From Streptomyces sp. GQFP (lineage in GTDB: Bacteria; Actinomycetota; Actinomycetes; Streptomycetales; Streptomycetaceae), in NCBI RefSeq assembly GCF_021545335.1, contig NZ_CP089312.1:5952001-6016000 (forward strand): 64,000 nt of DNA. Direction: 5' to 3'. The position numbers and the translations under genes were made by a program. This document shows, one piece after another, positions 8,175 through 16,223 of the stretch; position 1 is the first letter of the stretch, and every line of letters begins with the position of its first letter. Under the pieces are notes generated by a model. The model was not told where the DNA came from. It made no database searches and was given only the letters and a program-made list of their open reading frames with translations.

Positions 8175-9158
8175 ATGCCGATAGCGGAACTGAGCGGCGC
8201 TGTCCAGTACGTGATGGATCTCTTAGGCATCTTCGCCTTCGCCCTCTCAGGGGCGTTCCTCGCGGTACGCAAGGACTTCGACATCTTCGGGACGGTCATC
8301 CTCAGCGAGGCTGCGGGCCTCGGCGGCGGCCTCTTCCGCGACCTGGTGCTCCAGGTCACCCCCGTCGCCTTCACCGATCTCGGCTACTTCTTCACGCCCT
8401 GCGCCGCAGCGGCGATCGTGTACTTCGGGCACCGGCTGCGCCACGACGACAAAGCGGACCAGAGCAGGCTGTTCGACATCTCCGACGCGGCGGCGCTCGG
8501 ACTCTTCAGCGTCACCGGCACGATCAAGGCGCTCGCCCACGGCCTCAACATCCCCGCCGCGGTCACGCTCGGCAGCGCCAGCGCCGTCGGCGGCGGCGTG
8601 CTCGCTCATCTCCTCGCCCTCGAACAGCCGATGTTGCTCCGCTGGAACCGTGATCTGTACGCACTGCCCGCCCTCGCAGGCGCGATCTCGGCCGCTCTGC
8701 TGTACTCCACCGGACTGCTGAACGTCGGCACCGCCATCGGCACCTCGCTGTTCGCCTTCGGACTACGGCTCCTCGCCCTGCGCTACAACTGGCGAACCCC
8801 GCGTGCCCGCTTCTGGCGCAATCCGTTCGCCGGCCTGCGGCAGCAGTTGCCAACGGTGAAACCGGCCGCAGGCTCCGCACCGTCACCGTCACCGTCACCG
8901 TCCACAGAAGCAGATACGATCATGCTGCGCTCCCCCGAGGTGGATACGAGCACCGAAGCGGATACAAGCACACTGCCCGCCTCAGCAACCGAAACAGTCA
9001 GCTTGCCGCCCATCGACGCGCGGCCGCTCGTCGACCGCGGCGATCGTGTCCTGCCCCCTGCTCAGCCCCCGCGCCCCGGCCGAGACCCGCGGCTCCTCCT
9101 CCGTCGGCCCGCGCGAGGAGAGCGGAGGGAACGAGACCAGCCCCCACAGGGTGAGTAG
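8175..9158 (+). CDS. Trimeric intracellular cation (TRIC/UPF0126) channel family protein
   Basis: 327 aa. Two tandem membrane domains of three helices each span about residues 1-205. The glycine-rich signature GLGGGLFRDLVLQ in the first half is mirrored by GSASAVGGGVLAHLL in the second, typical of the UPF0126/TRIC fold. Family members form homotrimeric K+/cation channels in the membrane. The C-terminal 120 residues are hydrophilic, Ser/Thr/Pro-rich and look disordered; they contain short repeats (SPSPSPS, TSTEADTS) and extend well past the family core. Codon 17 is the rare leucine codon TTA (8223-8225), so expression may depend on the bldA tRNA. Confidence 0.88.
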   Translation: MPIAELSGAVQYVMDLLGIFAFALSGAFLAVRKDFDIFGTVILSEAAGLGGGLFRDLVLQVTPVAFTDLGYFFTPCAAAAIVYFGHRLRHDDKADQSRLFDISDAAALGLFSVTGTIKALAHGLNIPAAVTLGSASAVGGGVLAHLLALEQPMLLRWNRDLYALPALAGAISAALLYSTGLLNVGTAIGTSLFAFGLRLLALRYNWRTPRARFWRNPFAGLRQQLPTVKPAAGSAPSPSPSPSTEADTIMLRSPEVDTSTEADTSTLPASATETVSLPPIDARPLVDRGDRVLPPAQPPRPGRDPRLLLRRPARGERRERDQPPQGE

Positions 9159-9186
9159 ACGGTGTGAGGCATTCGGAATCCACGAA

Positions 9187-9203
9187 TGACAGGCCGCCTG
9201 TCA
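9187..9203. promoter_or_regulatory. 7-bp inverted repeat between channel gene and AraC gene
   Basis: TGACAGG-CCG-CCTGTCA, a perfect inverted repeat 28 bp after the TRIC stop and about 155 bp before the AraC start. It could be a weak terminator or an operator; position alone does not decide. Confidence 0.4.
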
Positions 9204-9359
9204 GTGACGAGGATGCGATGTACGACTGGAGTACTTTATGAGTGCCGAGTGCAGGGCAGTCGAGTGGTGCCGAGGCTGTCGACTACCTGATCCAGGCCGG
9301 TGCTGCCTTGGTCGAAGTGGATCCTGTCCGTACGCCGCACGGAAGCGGGCCGTAAGGTG

Positions 9360-10343
9360 ATGAACGGCGCTGCGGCGGTGGCTGACGGCTCGCGTGGGGC
9401 GTTCTCCCTGGACTCGACCGTCCCCGGCGCCGTACCACGAGGTTACGACGCCTTCCGTGACGAGTGGGAGAACCAGGTAGGCGCTGCCTTCCCGCTGCCC
9501 AGCTTCACTCCGGCCACGACCGGCGGCCTCCGGGCCAGGACCCGCGTCGCCAGACTGCACGACGTGGCGATCAGCGATATCCACACCGCGTCCTCCCTCC
9601 AGACCGCGACTCCGCTGGGTGACGGTGATGATGATCAGGTGTGGCTGCACGTGGTTCGGCGCGGTGCATGGTTTTTGGGTGGGCTGCCCGATCGCAGCGA
9701 ACAGACCGTATCGGCCGGGCAGTTCCTCTTACGACACGTCGGGCGACCGTTTCACTTCGAGACGGCGCTGCACACCACGACGGAGCTCCTCGTCCTTCCC
9801 TCCGAGCCGCTCGCGCCGCTCCTCGGGAACCGGAGCATCACCGGGTCGGCGGACACCGCTGAAGTGCGCCTCCTGGCGGCCCACGCGAACATGGTCCACG
9901 CCACCGTGGCCGACCTGAACCCAGCCGGCGTCCACGCTGCCCACAGCACCCTGATCGAACTGGCCAAAGCGGTGGCCTGGCAGCGCTTCGACGACGCGGA
10001 GCCCTTGCTGGCTCCCGCACTCGCCCAGGCAGCGAAAGAGCTCTCCGACCGCCATCTCGCCGATCCCGAGCTCACTCCCACGATGCTGGCGCGCGAACTC
10101 AAGGTCTCCGTCCGCACCCTCCAGCGGGCCTTCGCCACATCGGGAGAGTCACCGACCGCCTACATCCGCCTTCGGCGGCTGGAAGAGGCCCGGCGCGCTC
10201 TCACCGCGCAGTCCGGTCGGCTGAGCATCTCGGAACTCGCCGTCCACTGGCAGTTCGCGGACACCAGCCACTTCAGCCGGGCCTTCAAGAAGCACTATGG
10301 ACAGACACCCACCGAGTACGCACGCACGAATGGGCCGGTCTGA
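9360..10343 (+). CDS. AraC family transcriptional regulator (TTA-containing)
   Basis: Start ATG 9360 chosen because the upstream in-frame stretch (from 9300) is atypical; 327 aa. Residues about 35-205 form the AraC-binding-2 sensory domain (HVVRRGAWFLGG, GQFLLRHVGRPFHFE). Residues about 215-320 carry the two-helix-turn-helix AraC domain, with LARELKVSVRTLQRAFATSG as the first motif and WQFADTSHFSRAFKKHYGQTP as the second, which is the AraC signature. A TTA codon at 9729-9731 makes translation probably bldA-dependent and so tied to development. Target genes are unknown. Confidence 0.88.
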   Translation: MNGAAAVADGSRGAFSLDSTVPGAVPRGYDAFRDEWENQVGAAFPLPSFTPATTGGLRARTRVARLHDVAISDIHTASSLQTATPLGDGDDDQVWLHVVRRGAWFLGGLPDRSEQTVSAGQFLLRHVGRPFHFETALHTTTELLVLPSEPLAPLLGNRSITGSADTAEVRLLAAHANMVHATVADLNPAGVHAAHSTLIELAKAVAWQRFDDAEPLLAPALAQAAKELSDRHLADPELTPTMLARELKVSVRTLQRAFATSGESPTAYIRLRRLEEARRALTAQSGRLSISELAVHWQFADTSHFSRAFKKHYGQTPTEYARTNGPV

Positions 10344-10370
10344 TTCCGGCAGCCCGGTGATCGCGACCAG

Positions 10371-10661
10371 ATTCGCCGCAGGGCTGCGGTACGCCGTGAC
10401 CAGGGCGAGCCGGCGGCAGGGTGCCGCATCCAACGAACCCTGGACCACCTGGCCGAGGCTCACGTGGCCGTCGGCGACCTGGCGGAGGCGGCGTCCTGCC
10501 GACAGGGGGCGCTGGAACTCCTGGACCGACTGGGGGACACGGACGCGACCCGCGTCCGCGAACGGTTGCGGGGGTGGCGAGGCCGCCGGATGCGTCGCAC
10601 CCGGCGTAGGCATCCTTTGGCCCGTCCGGCGATTGAGGACGCGGCCCGTTCAGGGCCGTAG
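10371..10661 (+). pseudogene. 3' remnant of a TPR-containing transcriptional regulator
   Basis: No valid start is present. One frame reads RTLDHLAEAHVAVGDLAEA, then CRQGALELLDRLGD, then TDATRVRERL. This is the sequence style of the last TPRs of AfsR/LuxR-type or NB-ARC regulators of actinomycetes. The region lacks the N-terminal ATPase or DNA-binding part. It follows directly after the AraC gene and runs into a dispersed intergenic repeat, consistent with gene debris. Confidence 0.55.
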
Positions 10662-10697
10662 CGGGGTCTGGGGCGGCGGCCCCAGGGACGGGACGGG
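10621..10697. repeat. Streptomyces-type dispersed intergenic hairpin repeat
   Basis: CCCGTCCGGCGATTGAGGAC followed by an inner hairpin CTGGGGC-GGCG-GCCCCAG (10668-10685) and an outer closing arm GGACGGG (10691-10697). I recall near-identical GC-rich units between many Streptomyces genes. It lies 3' of the convergent symporter gene and may act as a terminator. The stretch 10344-10742 otherwise holds only the regulator remnant. Confidence 0.6.
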
Positions 10698-10742
10698 CAG
10701 GGGAGGCGGGGGCGAACTCCTCCCGCCCCCGCCTCCACCCCC

Positions 10743-12326
10743 TCACTCCTTCCGCCACTCCCCGCCCGGCGCCGCATCCGCCGGCTCCGGCACAGGCACC
10801 CGAGCCGCCGCACTACCGCTTCCGCTCCCGTCCCCGTCCGTGTTCACGGACTCGATGACCGCCAACCGCTCAGGCGTGTCCTCCGGCCGCAGGAACCCGA
10901 TCAGGATGTACAGCACCAGCGACACAGCCAGCGGAATCGACACCTGGTACTGGAGCGGCACCCCGCCCTCCACGTTCCAGTTGACCGGGTAGTTCACCAG
11001 CCAGAAGGCCAGCAACCCCATCGACCAGCTGCCCAGCGCCGCCGTTGGCCCCGACCGCCGGAACGGCCGCAGCAGCCCCAGCATCATCGGAATCGCCATC
11101 GGCCCCATCAGCCCGGCCACCCACTTGATGACGACGGTGATGATGTCCTTGAACGCGGGGGAGTTGACCTGAGTGGCCGCGGCCATGGATAGCCCGAGGA
11201 AGACGACCGTGGTCACCCGCGCCGCCACCAGCCCCGACGAATCCGTCCACGCCCGCGCCCGCTTCCAGATCACCGGCGCGCAGTCCCGCGTGAAGACGGC
11301 GGCGATAGCGTTCGCGTCGGACGAGCACATGGCCATCGTGTGGGAGAAGAACCCGACGATGACGAGCCCCAACAGGCCGTGCGGAAGCAGCTGTTCGGTC
11401 ATCAGGGCGTAGGAGTCGGAACCGTCCGGCTTCTGCGACTCCACCAGCAGCGGAGACATCCACATCGGGAAGAACAGCACCAACGGCCAGACCAGCCACA
11501 GGGCAGCCGACAGACGGGCCGACCGCTCGGCTTCCCTCGGACTGGACGTCGCCATGTACCGCTGCGCCTGGTTGAGCATGCCGCCGTTGTACTCGAACAG
11601 CTTGATGAAGAGGAACGCGAGCAGGAACACCGTGCCGTAGGGGCCCACCAGCGGTTTGCCGTGCCCCTGCAGGGCGGGCTCGTCCCAGACCCCGAAGAAC
11701 CCTCCGTGGTCGTCGAGTTTCATCACCACGGCCACGAACATCGCTATGCCCGCCAGGAGCTGGATGACGAACTGCCCCAACTCCGTGAGCGCGTCCGCCC
11801 ACAGCCCGCCGATCGTGCAGTACACGGCGGTGATCGCACCGGTGATGAGGATGCCCTGGTTGAGGGAGATGCCGGTGAAGACGGACAACAGGGTCGCGAT
11901 CGCGGCCCACTTGGCACCGACGTCCACGATCTTCAGCAGCATCCCGGACCAGGCCAGTGCCTGCTGCGTCTTGAGGTCGTACCGGTTCTTCAGGTACTCC
12001 AGCGGGGACGACACATGGAGCCGCGACCGCAACCGGTTGATGCGTGGCGCGAACAGCTTGGAGCCGATCGCGATGCCGAGTGCGATGGGAAAGGACCAGG
12101 TGACGAAGGACGTGACGCCGTACGTGTAGGCGATGCCCGCGTAGCCGGTGAACATCACCGCGCTGTAGCCGGACATGTGGTGGGAGATGCCGGACAGCCA
12201 CCAGGGCATCTTTCCGCCCGCGGTGAAGAAGTCACTGACGTTGTCCACCCGTTTGTGGGACCAGACGCCGATCGCGACCATCACACCGAAGTAAGCGATG
12301 AGTACGGTCCAGTCGAGACCGTTCAT
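10743..12326 (-). CDS. Sodium:solute symporter (SSS) family permease
   Basis: ATG 12326 chosen because GGGAGGGAGC lies just upstream; 527 aa. About 13 membrane helices start with LDWTVLIAYFGVMVAIGVW. The following DFFTAGGKMPWWLSGISHH matches the N-terminal SSS signature. Later landmarks are IGGLWADALTELGQFVIQ and MAMCSSDANAIAAVFTRD. Family members couple Na+ influx to uptake of sugars, amino acids or organic acids; the substrate cannot be read from sequence. The C terminus ends in a hydrophilic, Gly/Ser/Pro-rich tail. It is transcribed toward the AraC gene's 3' side and appears monocistronic. Confidence 0.88.
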   Translation of the reverse strand: MNGLDWTVLIAYFGVMVAIGVWSHKRVDNVSDFFTAGGKMPWWLSGISHHMSGYSAVMFTGYAGIAYTYGVTSFVTWSFPIALGIAIGSKLFAPRINRLRSRLHVSSPLEYLKNRYDLKTQQALAWSGMLLKIVDVGAKWAAIATLLSVFTGISLNQGILITGAITAVYCTIGGLWADALTELGQFVIQLLAGIAMFVAVVMKLDDHGGFFGVWDEPALQGHGKPLVGPYGTVFLLAFLFIKLFEYNGGMLNQAQRYMATSSPREAERSARLSAALWLVWPLVLFFPMWMSPLLVESQKPDGSDSYALMTEQLLPHGLLGLVIVGFFSHTMAMCSSDANAIAAVFTRDCAPVIWKRARAWTDSSGLVAARVTTVVFLGLSMAAATQVNSPAFKDIITVVIKWVAGLMGPMAIPMMLGLLRPFRRSGPTAALGSWSMGLLAFWLVNYPVNWNVEGGVPLQYQVSIPLAVSLVLYILIGFLRPEDTPERLAVIESVNTDGDGSGSGSAAARVPVPEPADAAPGGEWRKE

Positions 12327-12511
12327 GTGCTCCCTCCCAGGGGCGTCGAGCAAGTCGAGCGGGGGTGTCGAGCGCCCGCTCATCGTCGATTCGCTGACAT
12401 GGCAGCGACAACAGCCCGGTGGGTCAAGAGGGAGTAAAAAAGTTCGCGGAACTGACCTCTGTTCATGTCCGTGAATGAATCCGCGAACGGTGAAGAATGG
12501 CGGAATTACGG

Positions 12512-13297
12512 CTACCGCATCAGCTCACCCGCGTTCACCAGCAACGACTGCCCGGTGATGGCCCGAGCCCGGTCCGACGCCAGAAACACCGCCGCGTCCG
12601 CGACATCCCCGTCCGTGGCCAGCTCGGGCAACGCCATCCGCTCCACGAGCCGCCCCCGTACCTCCTCCTCCGGCACCCCTTCCCCCCGAGCCGTGAACCG
12701 CACGTACGCTTCCACCGGCGGCCCCCACATCCACCCCGGCAGCACGGTGTTGACCCGTATCCGATGCGGCCCGAGTTCCCGCGCCAGTGAGTACATCGCG
12801 CTCGTCAGCGCCCCCTTCGAGGCGGCGTACGCGGCCTGCCGCACCTGCGAGGGAGCGGCCACGGCGGACTGCGTACCGATGAACACCACACTCCCGCCCC
12901 GCTCCTTGAGGGCCGGCAGACAGGCTCGCGTCATCCGCAGGGTGCCCAGCAGGTTCACCTCCACGACCCGCGCCCAGCTCTCGAAGTCCGCGTCCTCGAT
13001 CCCCCCGAAGTAGCTGTCCCAGGCGGCGACATGGACGACCCCGTCGATTCGCCCGAACCGCTCGCACGCCAGCCCGGCCAGCGCCCGGCACTGCTCCTCG
13101 TCGGTGATGTCGGTCGCCCGGTACGCCGTACGCGTCCCGTCCGGATCCAGCTCGGCGGCGGTCTTCACGAGGTGCGCCTCGGTACGCGCCCCCAGCACGG
13201 CGTTCCCCCCGTCCCGCACGACGGCCGCCGCGACCTGCCGCCCGAGCCCGGCACCGACCCCCGAGACCACCACGGTCTTCCCTGTGAGCAGCGACAT
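12512..13297 (-). CDS. Short-chain dehydrogenase/reductase (SDR) family oxidoreductase
   Basis: ATG 13297 chosen for its GGGGAGGG site and for SDR length (261 aa); the frame extends upstream but crosses the promoter. The Rossmann motif GVGAGLG is at residues 13-19, followed by a D-I/T cofactor turn, the NLLGT-type helix, catalytic Ser in GTQSAVAAPS, YAASK as the Tyr-x3-Lys pair, and PGWMWGPPVEAY after it. It would use NAD(P)H on an unknown alcohol or ketone. It diverges from the gene at 13398 across 100 bp holding a perfect operator-like palindrome, so the two are probably co-regulated. Confidence 0.88.
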   Translation of the reverse strand: MSLLTGKTVVVSGVGAGLGRQVAAAVVRDGGNAVLGARTEAHLVKTAAELDPDGTRTAYRATDITDEEQCRALAGLACERFGRIDGVVHVAAWDSYFGGIEDADFESWARVVEVNLLGTLRMTRACLPALKERGGSVVFIGTQSAVAAPSQVRQAAYAASKGALTSAMYSLARELGPHRIRVNTVLPGWMWGPPVEAYVRFTARGEGVPEEEVRGRLVERMALPELATDGDVADAAVFLASDRARAITGQSLLVNAGELMR

Positions 13298-13325
13298 CGA
13301 AGCCCTCCCCGACACTGGCGGATTA

Positions 13326-13342
13326 TCTGACGGAGCGTCAGA
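13326..13342. promoter_or_regulatory. TetR-type palindromic operator in divergent promoter
   Basis: TCTGACG-GAG-CGTCAGA, a perfect 7-bp inverted repeat with a 3-nt centre, lies 29 bp before the SDR start and 56 bp before the start at 13398. The pattern resembles operators bound by TetR regulators of catabolic genes in actinomycetes. No TetR gene is in the window, so the regulator is encoded elsewhere. Confidence 0.7.
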
Positions 13343-13397
13343 GTATGGGCGTCCGAAGGAGGAAGGAAGAGAAAGAAGAGAGCGAGAGGGGAAGGCA

Positions 13398-14270
13398 ATG
13401 AGCGAAGAGACCCGCAGTGAGGACACCCGTAGCGAGGACACCCGTAGCGAGGTGTACGCCCAACTCGCGGCCGTGGGCCCGTACGGAGTCCGCCCCGGCC
13501 ATGCGCTCATCACCATGGTCGAACCGCACCCGGGCCACGAGTACGCGTACAACCGCTGGTACGAAGACGATCATTTCATCTCTGGCGCGATGGCCATGCC
13601 CTGGATGTTCTCCGGCCGCCGTTGGGTCGCGACCCGGGATCTCCAACTCCTGCGCTACCCCGAGAAGTCGGCGATAGCGCAGCCGGTTACGGCAGGGTGC
13701 TATCTCTCGACCTACTGGATCACGGACGGCCGCTACGCCGACCACATGCGCTGGACCGTGGGCATCAACAAGCGTCTCAACCGCGACGCCCGCGTCTATC
13801 ACGACCGTACGCACGTCTTCACCGCGTTCCAGGACCACGAGACGACGGTCTACCGGGACGGCGCGGCCGGCCCCCGCGACTTCCACGCGCTGGACCACCC
13901 GTACGCGGGGCTGGTGTTGCAGGTCATCGACGCCGAAAGCCCGGCGGCCCGGGCGGAGTTGCTGGAGTGGCTGCATGCCCGTCATCTGCCGAAGCGGCTC
14001 GCCGGCTCGCCCGCCGCGATGGTCACCGTCTTCCGGCCGACCCCGCTGCCCGGCGACCGTATGACGTACGTGAAGCAGGTCGAGGGCGTGGACGTACGGC
14101 TGACGCTGCTGTGGTTCCTGGAGGCGGATCCACGGGACTGCTGGGAGGCGCATTTCGCGGGGCTGGGGGAGGCGGTCCGCGAATCGGGGCTGGGGCGGGT
14201 GGAGTTGGTGGCGCCGTTCGTTCCCACCGTGCCGGGGACGGACCGGTACGTCGACAAGTTGCGATCCTGA
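13398..14270 (+). CDS. Conserved protein of unknown function, EthD/ferredoxin-like fold suspected
   Basis: ATG 13398 behind GAGGGGAAGG; 290 aa. The N terminus carries three near-copies of a TRSED unit (tandem 15-bp repeats at 13408-13450). After that two similar halves appear. The first has HALITMVEPHPGHEYAYNRW with YEDDHFISGAM. The second has YAGLVLQVIDAESPAARAEL with EWLHARHLP. Both recall EthD/Dabb-type ferredoxin-like domains, in which a W-Y-x-E/H-H pattern is common. Role unknown. Divergence from an SDR under one operator suggests a shared degradation or detoxification pathway. Confidence 0.6.
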   Translation: MSEETRSEDTRSEDTRSEVYAQLAAVGPYGVRPGHALITMVEPHPGHEYAYNRWYEDDHFISGAMAMPWMFSGRRWVATRDLQLLRYPEKSAIAQPVTAGCYLSTYWITDGRYADHMRWTVGINKRLNRDARVYHDRTHVFTAFQDHETTVYRDGAAGPRDFHALDHPYAGLVLQVIDAESPAARAELLEWLHARHLPKRLAGSPAAMVTVFRPTPLPGDRMTYVKQVEGVDVRLTLLWFLEADPRDCWEAHFAGLGEAVRESGLGRVELVAPFVPTVPGTDRYVDKLRS

Positions 14271-14277
14271 GGCAAAT

Positions 14278-14293
14278 GCCGAGCCCCCTCGGC
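14278..14293 (+). terminator. Short hairpin after the gene at 13398
   Basis: GCCGAG-CCCC-CTCGGC, a perfect 6-bp GC stem 7 bp after the stop at 14270. Likely terminator; no T-run follows, as is usual in Streptomyces. Confidence 0.5.
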
Positions 14294-14332
14294 TAGGACG
14301 GCGGGCCAGTCGAGAGGGCTCTTCGGTGGTGC

Positions 14333-14430
14333 TTGTGAAGTTGTTCTACAGGTTCTACTGCTGGTTCTACTACTGGTTCTGCTGCTTGCTCTACTGCTTG
14401 TTCTGCTGCTTGTTCTGCTGCGTGGTGATC
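14333..14430. repeat. Degenerate 12-bp tandem repeat array
   Basis: About eight imperfect copies of TTGTTCTACTGC / TGGTTCTACTGC / TTGTTCTGCTGC in a row. The plus strand would read as a Cys/Phe/Tyr-rich hydrophobic peptide and the minus strand as QNKQQ-type peptide; neither looks like a gene. It lies just after the stop of the DUF397 gene. Confidence 0.75.
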
Positions 14431-14443
14431 GTCGTGAGCGGTG

Positions 14444-14632
14444 TTACTTCACCGATGTCACGAACGAGTTCCACGCATTGGCGGGGAACGAGAGGGTCGG
14501 GCCCTCGGTGACCTTCGAGTCGCGGACGGCGAGCGCCGAGACGGTGGGCGACTTGACCTCGACGCACGCGCCGTTGTTGTTGGAGTACGAAGACTTCGTC
14601 CACGTGTCCGTGGCGCCCTGAGGAATTGCCAT
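14444..14632 (-). CDS. DUF397 domain protein
   Basis: 62 aa with the family hallmarks WTKSSYSNNNGACVEV, VAVRDSK-type (LAVRDSK) and the closing AWNSFVTSVK. A GGAGCAG site precedes the ATG. DUF397 proteins in Streptomyces are encoded beside Scr1/DUF5753 XRE regulators and are thought to act with them in developmental switching (WhiJ-like systems). Here the regulator gene lies 225 bp upstream on the same strand, in the usual order. The protein is small, soluble and without a catalytic motif. Confidence 0.9.
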   Translation of the reverse strand: MAIPQGATDTWTKSSYSNNNGACVEVKSPTVSALAVRDSKVTEGPTLSFPANAWNSFVTSVK

Positions 14633-14857
14633 TTCTGCTCCGGTAGTTCAGATGCCGAGTTGCTGTCGCCGCACCACTGCCCCATAGGGGAACGCGGTGC
14701 GGTTTGCGCCAACCTTTGGCGATCGTTGGCGTGATCGACGCTACTCGTCGACGCTCACGTTCGGAGCAGTCGTTCACTCGACCGGATGGCATATTCCGGA
14801 GAACCTTCCACCTGGCCTTAGCCCGGTGTAGGATCCGGCCGCTTGTGCCGGGTCGGC

Positions 14858-15715
14858 TCAGCGCGCGTACTCCTTCGCCACATCCTGGATGAGGTGGAGG
14901 GAGTCGTCCACGTTCAGCGCCTGGGCCCGCAGATGCTCGTACATCACCGTGTATTTCTGCACCTCATGGGGCTTCTCCAGGTACAGGTCGCTGGTGACGC
15001 CCTCGATGTACACCACGCTCGAATCCGCGGCGTCGGCGAACTCCAGGATGGCGTACTGACCGTTGATGCCGGGATGCGCGCCGACCCCGAACGGCAGCAC
15101 CTGCACGGTGACGTGCGGGAGTTGGGACATCTCTGCGACGTGCTCCAACTGCTCGCACATCACCCGCTTGTCGCCGACGGCCCGGCGCAGGGACGCCTCG
15201 TCCAGGACCACCCACAGCCGCAGCGGGTCCGTCTCCGCGGTGATGCGGTCCTGCCGCCGCAGACGGACCTGGACGCGTTTCTCGGTCTCCTCCGACGAAC
15301 TCTCCGGTGACCCGCCCCGGATGATGGCCTCGGCGTACGGCCGCGTCTGCAACAGGCCCGTGATGATCTGGGGTTCGTAGACCCGCAGCGACTCCGCGTC
15401 CGTCTCCAGCCCGATGTACACGCTGTACGGGACATCCCCGAACGCGTGCCACCAGCCCTGCTGCCGCGAGTCCTTGGCCATCTCCATCAGGGAGTCGACC
15501 ATCCGCTTGTCCTCGACCTCGTACACCCCGCACAGGTCGCGGACGTCACGCTGACTGATGCTGCGCCTGCCGTTCTCGAGCCTGCTGATCTTCGACTGGG
15601 AGACCAGCAGCCGCTCGGCGACCTGCTCGGCCGTCATGTTCTTTTCCTCGCGGAGCCTGCGCAACTCCTGGCCCAGCCGGCGTCGCCTGACGGTGGGATT
15701 GACGTTGGACGCCAT
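14858..15715 (-). CDS. XRE-family regulator with DUF5753 (Scr1/WhiJ-type)
   Basis: ATG 15715 with GGAGGTG upstream; 285 aa. The helix-turn-helix is at about residues 13-68 (MTAEQVAERLLVSQSKISRL). The DUF5753 domain fills about 95-280: YEPQIITGLLQTRPYAEAII, then WVVLDEASLRRAVG, HVTVQVLPFGVGAHPG and YIEGVTSDLYLE. Such proteins bind operators near the partner DUF397 gene and affect sporulation and antibiotic timing in studied Streptomyces. It is paired with the downstream DUF397 gene. The frame continues upstream of 15715, but that part is low-complexity DNA and not coding-like. Confidence 0.9.
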   Translation of the reverse strand: MASNVNPTVRRRRLGQELRRLREEKNMTAEQVAERLLVSQSKISRLENGRRSISQRDVRDLCGVYEVEDKRMVDSLMEMAKDSRQQGWWHAFGDVPYSVYIGLETDAESLRVYEPQIITGLLQTRPYAEAIIRGGSPESSSEETEKRVQVRLRRQDRITAETDPLRLWVVLDEASLRRAVGDKRVMCEQLEHVAEMSQLPHVTVQVLPFGVGAHPGINGQYAILEFADAADSSVVYIEGVTSDLYLEKPHEVQKYTVMYEHLRAQALNVDDSLHLIQDVAKEYAR

Positions 15716-15930
15716 GGGACGTGCACCTCCGGCTGCGTGCCTGTTCGTGGCTTGCCACTTTCCGTATCTGCTGTTGAGCAGACTGCCACCAAGGTGTGTT
15801 CTACCGCTGGAAAACTGCGGATATGCGGTGGCCAGTCGGTGGATATGCGTCCGGTACAGGCCAGTTCGGCGGATTCCGCTTGTGCCCCGGCCACTTCCCG
15901 GCTTCGGCGGCATCGCGTATATGCCCGATG

Positions 15931-15992
15931 CCATGTGCCGCCATGTGCCGCCATGTGCCCGCCAGGTGCGTGCCATGTGCCGCCGTGTGCCG
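15931..15992. repeat. Tandem 10-bp repeats in the XRE upstream region
   Basis: CCATGTGCCG occurs twice exactly, then CCATGTGCCC and decayed copies to about 15992. It lies about 215 bp upstream of the XRE start in a 508-bp non-coding stretch (15716-16223), and may be an operator array or slippage product. The remainder of that stretch holds the large hairpin at 16026 and no gene. Confidence 0.7.
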
Positions 15993-16025
15993 AGGAGTTC
16001 CTCCCGGCCGTCGCCGGACATGCGG

Positions 16026-16096
16026 CCGCGCGGGGCGGTGAGGAACGTTTCGGCTGTCCTCTCGGACAACCTTGCGTTCCTCACCGCCCCGCGCGG
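16026..16096. terminator. 22-bp perfect inverted repeat with 27-nt loop
   Basis: Arms at 16026-16047 (contains GGGGCGGTGAGGAACG) and 16075-16096 are exact complements. The loop contains a second small hairpin, TGTCC-TCTC-GGACA (16055-16068). It lies 128 bp beyond the stop of the GPP34 gene, so it can end that transcript. The arm length and nested loop are unusual for a plain terminator. Confidence 0.65.
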
Positions 16097-16223
16097 GCCG
16101 GCGGCTCCCGAACCGGTCTTGGGGACTGCGGTGCGGCGCTGTTGAGGTCCTGCGTCCTGCGTCCTGCGTCGTGCGGGGTTGTGCGGTGCCTCGCGGATCG
16201 GGCGTTCGCCGTGGGACTGCGGC

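Noticed and set aside
14326..14511. Plus-strand reading frame giving a Cys/Phe/Tyr-rich hydrophobic peptide
   Set aside because: It is produced by the degenerate 12-bp tandem repeat and overlaps the DUF397 gene; no ribosome-binding site.
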